Source of the DNA: Thermoplasmata archaeon
GTDB lineage: Archaea > Thermoplasmatota > Thermoplasmata > Halarchaeoplasmatales > Halarchaeoplasmataceae
Reading direction: 5' to 3'
DNA length: 64,000 nucleotides
NCBI GenBank assembly: GCA_003560595.1
Contig: PWKY01000088.1
Coordinates: 1-64,000, forward strand
Part shown: positions 19,496-27,682 of the stretch, piece by piece
How positions within the stretch are numbered: position 1 is the stretch's first letter
Layout of the letters: the number at the start of each line of letters is the position of its first letter
The notes under the pieces: model-generated
Databases searched by the model: none
The model's input: only the letters and a program-made list of their open reading frames with translations
Told to the model about the DNA's origin: nothing
Made by a program: the position numbers and the translations under genes

Positions 19496-20977
19496 ATGCT
19501 CGATACTAACTCTGTAGAAAAGATGATCCAAGATTTTAGAGACTCAGGCGGGTTGATCTTGATAGAAAAGGAGGTTGGTGCAGAGGGGGGATTAACTGAT
19601 GTAAGACGGCTATTGGAAGATCGTAAAATTTTCGAGTCCTCCGCTGCAAGCACTCGTGATAATATATTCAGCAGAGCCATGCACAAACATTCAAATATCT
19701 TTAAGATCAGAACCCCTCCGAAGATAATAACTGCCTACCTTTCGGATATGTCAGGAATGTTGTTCTGTGTCGCTACACGTGATAAATCTGACTTGGATCC
19801 AGATATATTTTCAGGTATGTTGAGTGCCGTCAGCAATTTTGTAAACGATTCGATACAGCAGTGGAGTGGAAAGTCGGAAGAACAGGGCAGCGGCGGTTTA
19901 GATGCGCTTTCCTACAAAGACGACAAGCTCGGTAACTTGACCATAAGGATATGCAGGGGTTCTTTTGGAGTTCTCATAGTCACTTACAAAGGTGATATAT
20001 CTAAAGATATAGAAAGGGATATTCAAGAAACAGTGGATTGGGTAGAAGAACATCACAGCGGAGAACTAAAAAATTGGGACGGTGATACAGATGCGGATTT
20101 TTTATATGAAATCAAACGTTATTTATATCGTACTTTTCTAGAGTCAGGCAGATATGATGGAAAATTTGATATGGAAACACTGATGGAAAATAAAGAGGAG
20201 ATAAAAGATAACCTTGTTGAAAAAGTGAATGAACAAACAGGAGAATTTGTGTTCTTATTTGATGATATCCAGTATATCGACCCTTTATCTCTTGAACTAC
20301 TTTCACATCTTTTACACAATACAACCGCCTTGATCATCTGCCAATATGAGATCGACTTGCTGGAGGAGGATCTTGAAAATGAGGGGTTTAAAAAACTGAT
20401 AGAGGATACAGGCAGGTGCAGAAAGATATCCATCCGTTCTAATGTAGATATAGAGGAACTTATACGTTCCAAACTAAAAGGAGTAGACGAGGATTCATTA
20501 AAACTGCTCAAATACGCTGCTGTAGCAGATTCATTTGATACTGAAGTATTGACAAGGGCTCTAAAATCTAAACCTAAAAAAATCAACAAGGTAGTTAACA
20601 ATCTTGAAAACGTCGGTATAGTGAAGAACGATAGATTCGCCAACTCCCGTTTGAGAACTCGAGCCATGGAATATATCTCTAGAAAGGAGCAAAAGATGAT
20701 AGATCTAAGGATCGCGGCGGCGATGATAAAGATAAGAGACGAAAGTAACAACATACGCATAGCTGAACTTTTACTTCCTTACGCAGATAGTAAAAGGATA
20801 ATAAGAAAAAAAGCTGTGAAATATTCCATCGATGCTGGTGACGAATTACTACGCAAGTTCGATATCGATAGGGCTACTGAATTCTATAATCAAGCTATCA
20901 CTCTAGACACAAACGAAAAGAGAAAACATTCTCTGCTGGAAAAAACTCTGATATTGGAAAGTCTTACATGGAAGTAG
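19496..20977 (+). CDS. Degenerate AAA/STAND-like ATPase-domain protein, paralog of the N-terminal part of the 29.1-32.6 kb gene, P-loop lost
   Basis: FVFLFDDIQYIDPLSLELLSHLL aligns to LILFIDDLQWADQTTLNLLHYL; PPKIITAYLSDMSGMLF aligns to PPRVISAYLIHAGGILV. Confidence 0.7.
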   Translation: MLDTNSVEKMIQDFRDSGGLILIEKEVGAEGGLTDVRRLLEDRKIFESSAASTRDNIFSRAMHKHSNIFKIRTPPKIITAYLSDMSGMLFCVATRDKSDLDPDIFSGMLSAVSNFVNDSIQQWSGKSEEQGSGGLDALSYKDDKLGNLTIRICRGSFGVLIVTYKGDISKDIERDIQETVDWVEEHHSGELKNWDGDTDADFLYEIKRYLYRTFLESGRYDGKFDMETLMENKEEIKDNLVEKVNEQTGEFVFLFDDIQYIDPLSLELLSHLLHNTTALIICQYEIDLLEEDLENEGFKKLIEDTGRCRKISIRSNVDIEELIRSKLKGVDEDSLKLLKYAAVADSFDTEVLTRALKSKPKKINKVVNNLENVGIVKNDRFANSRLRTRAMEYISRKEQKMIDLRIAAAMIKIRDESNNIRIAELLLPYADSKRIIRKKAVKYSIDAGDELLRKFDIDRATEFYNQAITLDTNEKRKHSLLEKTLILESLTWK

Positions 20978-20979
20978 CA

Positions 20980-22098
20980 CTAATGACCGATCTCTTTCTC
21001 GAGTAACATCTTATTTCTCCTGGTATTCTCTCGAGAAGGATCTATAGATAAAGCCTTGTTGTAGCATTCTAAAGCTTCTTGGGCCTTACCAGCTTCCTTC
21101 AATGCCACCCCTTTGTTATTCCACAACCCAGCATCATCGGGACGTGCTTCTAAACCTTTATCATAGGTCTCTATAGCTTCGGCTAAACGACCCATGTTTT
21201 TAAGAGCGATCCCAAGGTTGTTCCAAACAGTTGAGTCGTATGGATTGATTTCCCCTGCCTTTCTATAGGCTGATACGGCTTCATCCATCCGTCCAAGCTT
21301 TCGCAGGGCCAGCCCCTTGTTTATCAAACTGTCGATGTCATTGGGATTGAGCTCGAGTAATTCATCATAGGCTTGAACAGATTCGTTCAATCTGTTGGAC
21401 ATCTGTAAGGATACGGCTTTGTTGAAAAGTGCTTTTGTGTTGGTCGGTTCATTTTTTATTATACTATCGTAAGTGTCTACGGCTCTTCTATATTGCCTTT
21501 TTTTCATATGGGTAGATGCTTTCTGGAATAGTTCATCTATATCTTCTACGCCCGGAGCTTCTGTTTTATCATGATTAATTTCTACCGGTGCTTCCTTCTT
21601 GGGGGGCTGCTCGCTCTTTATCTCTAAAAATTTATCAGGTTCACCGGAAAGATCGAAGTCCTTAGAAAGGGCGGCTATGGTCTCGGAATCAAAGGCCGCT
21701 GGATTAACAGATACGATCATGGTCGCTCCATTCATTGAACCATGGTCGTTTACTCGCTTGAAGAATTTTTTCACGCTCTTGAAGTCGTTTTCAAGTAAAA
21801 GGTATTCACAACCTTCGAACATGACCACAGCGTTATCATTCTCAGAGATGAAATTTGTCACACCTCTAGATAGTTCAAAATCCAACCTTTCCGGTCGAAC
21901 GGTGCCTTCACCACCTTCTGAGTCGGTAAGCCATATGATCGCTGCGTCGGTCAAGTTGTACAAATTCTCCACTTTTTTCGGATATATGGTGGTTATGCAG
22001 AGTACTGGATGGTCTTTCACCAGTTTTTCTAGCATTTTAAAGCTCGTATCGGCTCTTTCTTCGTATAGAAGATAATTTAGTCCAGTTTTCATATTCAA
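20980..22098 (-). CDS. DUF835-like N-terminal domain plus TPR repeats
   Basis: GLNYLLYEERADTSFKMLEKLVKDHPVLCIT...VVMFEGCEYLLLENDFKSVKKFF; C-terminal TPRs (ALFNKAVSLQMSNRLNESVQAYDELLELNPND...). Confidence 0.75.
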   Translation of the reverse strand: MNMKTGLNYLLYEERADTSFKMLEKLVKDHPVLCITTIYPKKVENLYNLTDAAIIWLTDSEGGEGTVRPERLDFELSRGVTNFISENDNAVVMFEGCEYLLLENDFKSVKKFFKRVNDHGSMNGATMIVSVNPAAFDSETIAALSKDFDLSGEPDKFLEIKSEQPPKKEAPVEINHDKTEAPGVEDIDELFQKASTHMKKRQYRRAVDTYDSIIKNEPTNTKALFNKAVSLQMSNRLNESVQAYDELLELNPNDIDSLINKGLALRKLGRMDEAVSAYRKAGEINPYDSTVWNNLGIALKNMGRLAEAIETYDKGLEARPDDAGLWNNKGVALKEAGKAQEALECYNKALSIDPSRENTRRNKMLLEKEIGH

Positions 22099-22200
22099 AC
22101 CTTTTATTCGGTATCGATACGGATACAGTACACAAGTAAATAAAAATAACGGAAGTTAAAGGCAGAAATTATAAATCGGGATGCGTCCCTTCTGTTATCG

Positions 22201-23160
22201 ATGGAAGAGAAAAAGATTGTTCCTTTCGTGAAGAGTAAGATAACCAATTTAACCAAAACATCACAAACTATAAAGGAATCATTGAAAAAGAAAGAACAAG
22301 AGTTGAACATAAGGGAAAAAGAGATCTTACACAAGGAAGAGGCTCTTAACAAGCGTCTTTCGATGATACAAAATAGAGAAAGTAAATTACAAGAAGAAAG
22401 TAAAATTATAGATGAACAAAGGGTTGAACTACAAGATAAGGAAAAGCAACTCGTTGAACGGGAGAGTGCTGCAAAAGAGATGGAGAGGCAAGCCCTTGAA
22501 ATCAAAAAAGAAAGTGAAGAAGAGATCGAAAACAACTCTAAGCTCAGAGAGCGCCTGGAGAAGCTTAGAGAGGAGATGACAAAAAGGGAGAACACCTTGG
22601 ACAAGAGGGTTTATACGATCATCGAGAAAGAAGATAAGATAAATCATGAAGAACGCTTGCTAGAAGAAAAAAGAAAGGGCATCGAAAAAAGGGAAAGGGG
22701 TTTGAACGAACTCAAAGATACTCTGGAACGAAGGAGTGAAAACCTGCAGGAGGAAAGTGACGAACTCAAAGAAAAAGAACTCAAATTAGAGATAACGTCG
22801 AAGGAAGTTGATTCAAGGGAGAAGATAATATCTCAGAGAGAACAGGAACTGGAAAATAAATTGACAGATTATGAAGATAAGGTAAAAAAGATGGATGCTG
22901 AGATAGAGAAACAGGGATCCAAGATGGAAGAGATGCAGAAAACCATCGATGCCAGGAGCGATGAATTGACTAAGAGGGAGATAGAGCTAAAGAGAAAAGA
23001 AACTGAATATCAAAATAAGTTAGAGGAATTAAAGAATAAACAGCTGGATATCGAGCAAACGATGTCTGGTATGATAAAACGGAGAGAAGAGTTGGATAGA
23101 GTTGAACTAAGCTTGATACGTAAAGAAAAAAAGTTATTTGGTAAGTATAAAGAATCCTGA
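22201..23160 (+). CDS. Long coiled-coil protein
   Basis: Continuous Lys/Glu-rich heptad-type sequence over nearly the whole 319 aa. Confidence 0.75.
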   Translation: MEEKKIVPFVKSKITNLTKTSQTIKESLKKKEQELNIREKEILHKEEALNKRLSMIQNRESKLQEESKIIDEQRVELQDKEKQLVERESAAKEMERQALEIKKESEEEIENNSKLRERLEKLREEMTKRENTLDKRVYTIIEKEDKINHEERLLEEKRKGIEKRERGLNELKDTLERRSENLQEESDELKEKELKLEITSKEVDSREKIISQREQELENKLTDYEDKVKKMDAEIEKQGSKMEEMQKTIDARSDELTKREIELKRKETEYQNKLEELKNKQLDIEQTMSGMIKRREELDRVELSLIRKEKKLFGKYKES

Positions 23161-23165
23161 TGTTC

Positions 23166-23960
23166 TTATTTTATATATCTCAGGGCGGCCTCAATATCCT
23201 CCCTAGAAACCCATCTACGGCCTTGATAGGCCGCTTCCGCCTTTGCGTACATTCTTGAGCGATCGAATTTTTGTGTAGGGTCGTCTGAAAATTTTGTCAT
23301 GATCTTATCTTTTAACTCAACAGACAAAGTTTCAGCAATATTTACCTCACTGATCATCTTTCGTGCTTTTTTTATCTTATCGGAGTAGTTCTTTTCTACA
23401 TCTCTGAATTCTGCTAAAAATTCTTTAAAGTCCCATTGAAATTCCCGCTCCCTCTTTATCATCTCGATCCTTTGCTCTATGTCTTTTATCGGTCTTACAT
23501 CGACTTTGAAATCGACATCTAAGATATCATCCTCGGGTGACTCTACATTCTTTATCAGGATCAGCGATTGATCTACTCCCTTCTCCGAACGCCAGATGGA
23601 TAATATATCCTTTATCATCTCGATGTCATAATTTTCTATCGAAGGTATAATCAAGTATTGCAGCCGCTTTTCATTTGTTATGGTCCTGATCTTATCCCTA
23701 AGGTTTTCATCGTTATAACTATTCAAAAAAAGAAAGAGCTTATCTCTATCATCGGAGATGTGGTCTGCTATGATGCAAATCGTCTTGACCGTACGTTCTT
23801 TCATGGTATATTTTGGTCCAGATATCAACACATCACCTAAACCTGGACATATCGCAAACATGGTCAAAAATCTTTTCAACATATCTTGCCCAACTACGGC
23901 GTTAAAGGGAAAATAATCCACCTTTAGTTCAGTTACATCTACCATATTAAAACCTCTCAA
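23166..23960 (-). CDS. BchI-like AAA+ domain protein with degenerate P-loop (pseudo-ATPase)
   Basis: YFPFNAVVGQDMLKRFLTMFAICPGLGDVLISGPKYTMKE aligns to [39 protein letters not shown]; no Walker B DE. Confidence 0.65.
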   Translation of the reverse strand: MRGFNMVDVTELKVDYFPFNAVVGQDMLKRFLTMFAICPGLGDVLISGPKYTMKERTVKTICIIADHISDDRDKLFLFLNSYNDENLRDKIRTITNEKRLQYLIIPSIENYDIEMIKDILSIWRSEKGVDQSLILIKNVESPEDDILDVDFKVDVRPIKDIEQRIEMIKREREFQWDFKEFLAEFRDVEKNYSDKIKKARKMISEVNIAETLSVELKDKIMTKFSDDPTQKFDRSRMYAKAEAAYQGRRWVSREDIEAALRYIK

Positions 23961-26518
23961 AACATATTTGCATTTGTTTCACTGAGTACGGGGGCAATAG
24001 AATCAAAACTGTTAGTGATCATTTCTGGATCCAAATCACATCCCTCCCAAGCAGAAAATAACTTGGCTAATTGTTCGATCTTTATTTCAGCGTCGTACCT
24101 ATGTAAACCTAATTCCGCACATGTTCTGGCGATAAGGTCTATATGGGAATCCGTTATATCCATTTGATTTATCAGATTACCTGCATACTTTATTTTCTCT
24201 ACGATCTCTTTATTTTTTACATCATAGTTATCTGTGTCTATGAATGAAGGTAGTAATGATTCGTATCCCTGTTTATTTATCACATATCCCAGGTGATCTT
24301 GTATCAACCTATTGAAATTTTCACCTTCATTCCGAGCGATGATCGATATCCTTACATCTATATCTCTGGAATACTCATTGTTTTTTACAGTGAAAGTGCC
24401 TGTTTTCAGGATATCGGAAATAAATTCAGCCACTTCGTCTTTCATATCCTTGATCGATTCGATTACAAATATACCTCGATTCGCCTTTACCAGAGTGTCA
24501 GAAGTCAAACAGTATTTAACTAAAAGTTCACCTCTGATCTCTTCTAAGCTTTCATCTCCTCTTATGCATACCCAGGGTAACCCAACCGTCTCAGTGCTGA
24601 TGGTTTTTCCCTTATATTTTAATGAACATTCGGGACACAGATCGATATCCGAAGGGTGACAATTCATACTGCATCCAATAGGTACTTGGATGTTTATAGG
24701 TAGGGAAGAAAGCATATCTACAGCTTGTCTAAAAGTCTCAAGAGAATATCCTTTTACAAGGGTCAATTTGATATTTTTCTTGTTTACAAGGGATAATGCT
24801 AGTTTTGTAAAGAGATATTGAGATAACGTTTCGTTATCATCTGATTTATCGATAACGAAATATTCCAATGAATCTTGAAGTACACCTAAGTTTACCGTGT
24901 CCATATCCTTTATCAATGCTTCTGCTCTCATCAAACTAAATAGGCGTTTTGAGGCCTCCTCATCTAATTCGTCTGAGATGATCTCGGTGATATATTCTGG
25001 TATTTCGATTGAAATTTTACCATTTATAAAATCATTTACCGCATTAATCTTTTCAATCCTTCTTTCTTCCAACCATATCTTGAAACGTGATGGATCAGAC
25101 TTCATTTTCTTTTGTGCCATCACTTTCCACATCTTACCCTGGATATCTTCTTTTTTTATCATTCTACGATATTTTACAGGTACGTTCGTGTTGATATCAT
25201 CAAGGAAAAGGAAAACGCCCCTTGGTTTAAAACGATAATATTCGGTGTATTCCTCGTTAGATACCTGACATCGCTGTGATCTAATACATTCTTCCAACAG
25301 ATCTGAAAATTTAGTATAAGCATTATCGTTTTCCACGAAGAGTAAACCATTATCTGCACGCATCAACAAGCCCGGGTCCACTATATATCTAACAAATAAT
25401 TCACCGTTTAAATCTTTTTCACTGTGGTCCTCTGAGATAACTCCATACCCCAAAGGTTTTTTTGAGGTACCAAAGGTATCGTTTTGAGTGTATCTACATT
25501 CTTTACATAGAGTATCGCTATCAGGAGAACAGCCGTAATGACAGTTGTTTTTCACGTCAACTTCTATTGGGGTTTCACTTAAAAGAGCGTTCACATGCTC
25601 TATTGCATTCGAATTGTAACCTGAGAATACGGTAAAGATCGGTTCTTGAGAAGCCAATGAAGCCAGTGCGGTATCAAGGATCTTCTCGATGTCCGCTTCC
25701 ATTTCAAGGTCTATATGTGAACCCTCTTCGTTAAAACCGATGGGGAGGTACTTACCATCAGTCCTCCGTACGATATCCTCACATATTGTGGATCGTTCAC
25801 CAACGTCGATTATAAGGGGACGTATACCCAGGTGATCCATCTCGTCGGATAGTCTAGAAAATTCTTCCTCGATCTTACCTCCCAAAAAAAGAGGAACATT
25901 TGCCCCTCCATCTGTTATGATCACGATGATGGGGACAAGCCAGGGCTCCTTTCTCATTATATCTTCGAGAATGTGAAGTCCGGTTTTGATTCCTGAAGAA
26001 AGAGGTGAGGTACCTCCAAAACCTATTGAATCTATGAGTGTTCTACCCTTTTCAATATTTGATGTAAATGGAAGAAGATAACTCGCATTTTCGCCTCCAG
26101 CGGTGATAACGGCGATCTTATCACGTTTCTTATAGGTATCTAAGAATATCTCGTCTAAACATCTTTTAGCAACGGCCAGTTTACCGCCTTCCATCATAGA
26201 GCTGCTAGTATCTAGTATGATGAGGGTATGCGTGGATATCTTCTTCCTTTTGACTTTGATCCTATAGTCACGTTTAGATATCCTTACATCCCCATGTTTA
26301 GAGTGTGATAGTGCTGAAAGGATAGTAGGTATCAGTGCAATATCTCCGATCTCTTCTGAAGTAGGTATGCGATATCGTATGCACTTTCCTTGCCCGCCTG
26401 TTGTTAATATATCCGTTCTTTTTCCGGAAGGAAGTTCGCAGAAATAAATTTGCCTTCTCTTCTGTTTGGCGAGGGAATCTAGTATATTACCGATGTCCTT
26501 ACTTTTGACTATGTCTAT
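23957..26518 (-). CDS. ChlD-like VWA protein with two P-loop-less BchI-like domains (N-terminus extended from the ORF-track start at 26197)
   Basis: Reverse strand upstream of 26197 reads ...CIRYRIPTSEEIGDIALIPTILSALSHSKHGDVRISKRDYRIKVKRKKISTHTLIILDTSSSMMEGGK (MIDAS DTSSS); two Cys4 motifs NCHYGCSPDSDTLCKEC and GCSMNCHPSDIDLCPEC. Confidence 0.72.
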   Translation of the reverse strand: MDIVKSKDIGNILDSLAKQKRRQIYFCELPSGKRTDILTTGGQGKCIRYRIPTSEEIGDIALIPTILSALSHSKHGDVRISKRDYRIKVKRKKISTHTLIILDTSSSMMEGGKLAVAKRCLDEIFLDTYKKRDKIAVITAGGENASYLLPFTSNIEKGRTLIDSIGFGGTSPLSSGIKTGLHILEDIMRKEPWLVPIIVIITDGGANVPLFLGGKIEEEFSRLSDEMDHLGIRPLIIDVGERSTICEDIVRRTDGKYLPIGFNEEGSHIDLEMEADIEKILDTALASLASQEPIFTVFSGYNSNAIEHVNALLSETPIEVDVKNNCHYGCSPDSDTLCKECRYTQNDTFGTSKKPLGYGVISEDHSEKDLNGELFVRYIVDPGLLMRADNGLLFVENDNAYTKFSDLLEECIRSQRCQVSNEEYTEYYRFKPRGVFLFLDDINTNVPVKYRRMIKKEDIQGKMWKVMAQKKMKSDPSRFKIWLEERRIEKINAVNDFINGKISIEIPEYITEIISDELDEEASKRLFSLMRAEALIKDMDTVNLGVLQDSLEYFVIDKSDDNETLSQYLFTKLALSLVNKKNIKLTLVKGYSLETFRQAVDMLSSLPINIQVPIGCSMNCHPSDIDLCPECSLKYKGKTISTETVGLPWVCIRGDESLEEIRGELLVKYCLTSDTLVKANRGIFVIESIKDMKDEVAEFISDILKTGTFTVKNNEYSRDIDVRISIIARNEGENFNRLIQDHLGYVINKQGYESLLPSFIDTDNYDVKNKEIVEKIKYAGNLINQMDITDSHIDLIARTCAELGLHRYDAEIKIEQLAKLFSAWEGCDLDPEMITNSFDSIAPVLSETNANMF

Positions 26519-27678
26519 GTTTTACTCCCTCCCATATCAGTGCGGTTTCGGATCGAAAGCAAAAGTAAAGCTTTCATCACTTTCTTAGTATAAACCGGTT
26601 CGCCTTCTTTCCGATCCCAAGCTTTAAGCCGATCTCCATCGACACCTTCTATAAGATTTATGGAATTGATTATGACCTTTTTACCGTAATCAGAAATCTT
26701 ATCCGAAACGATAGCCGCTATGAGCAGTATCTTTCCACGGACCAATAAGATTTCGGTCCCGTCCGATGTTTTTATCAATTTAGGTGTGTTCGGCTTGAGT
26801 TTCTTACCACTTCTAATGTGATCACGTATTTCACTGACTATATTTCTAGCAGAGATCACTCCTCTTTTAGGTGAATATTTATGCTTATACCACTTCATCA
26901 AAAGCATCCCTTTACCATGGAATAAAAATAGATCATCTATCGGCATCACCTTTGACATAGTCTTTTCCACTGGACGAGAAACCTTTACACTCTTCCTTTC
27001 GACTTTATCCGAGGCATCCTTAACGAATTCTGAAACGAAGAACTCTTCTTGATATACCCTTTTTAGGTCCTCAACTTCCACTATTATCGGATCAAGATCA
27101 TCTGCCTCATTTATTTGTTCTAGTAGTTCATTGATACTATCTTCCAGCGGTTCGATCCTCATATCCTCAAGTTCATATCTTAGATCACGTGCTTTCAATT
27201 TGTTCAAAAATTCTTGGTAGCGTTTTTGCCATCTGTCTCTTTTTTCCAAGTTGAATGATAGATCAAGAAGTTCTTCTGCTTCATCGACGTATTCCGCTAC
27301 ATTTTGGCATATGATATCGTCTCGTATAGCTCTAGATTCAGTAATCCATTTTTGATACTTATCGATAATTGCCTTTCTATTTTTAGCTTTATCTAGTTCC
27401 TTCTCTAATGGTTTAATATGATAACCTTCGGCAGCCCATTCAAGGACCTGAGACTCGATTTTGTCGTCTTTTCCACTACTCGATATTTCAACGGTATCAA
27501 AATCTTCGAAATATTCAAACACACCATTTATCGCATCTTTACTTAGACCGAGTGCTACAAGATCTTTTTTCTTTAGCTCGGCAAGATCATTCATAGAACT
27601 TATGCCGGAATCTACTAGGGTCTGTGCACGTTTCTCGCCGATACCTCTGATTTTCTTTAGATCATTTTTAACATCCAT
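26515..27678 (-). CDS. Helix-hairpin-helix domain protein, otherwise unknown
   Basis: DLKKIRGIGEKRAQTLVDSGISSMNDLAELKKKDLVALGLSKDAI. Confidence 0.75.
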   Translation of the reverse strand: MDVKNDLKKIRGIGEKRAQTLVDSGISSMNDLAELKKKDLVALGLSKDAINGVFEYFEDFDTVEISSSGKDDKIESQVLEWAAEGYHIKPLEKELDKAKNRKAIIDKYQKWITESRAIRDDIICQNVAEYVDEAEELLDLSFNLEKRDRWQKRYQEFLNKLKARDLRYELEDMRIEPLEDSINELLEQINEADDLDPIIVEVEDLKRVYQEEFFVSEFVKDASDKVERKSVKVSRPVEKTMSKVMPIDDLFLFHGKGMLLMKWYKHKYSPKRGVISARNIVSEIRDHIRSGKKLKPNTPKLIKTSDGTEILLVRGKILLIAAIVSDKISDYGKKVIINSINLIEGVDGDRLKAWDRKEGEPVYTKKVMKALLLLSIRNRTDMGGSKT

Positions 27679-27682
27679 GATC

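Noticed and set aside
16349-26518. Canonical Mg/Co/Ni chelatase for tetrapyrrole synthesis
   Set aside because: No BchH/CobN-type subunit or tetrapyrrole genes are adjacent; the hemL-like gene at 8.2-9.5 kb is separated by unrelated genes, and several AAA domains are degenerate.
26500-26530. Programmed -1 frameshift fusing the HhH protein to the VWA protein
   Set aside because: The overlap sequence AGT AAA ACA TAG does not form a standard slippery heptamer; a non-canonical start or sequence error seems simpler, though not excluded.
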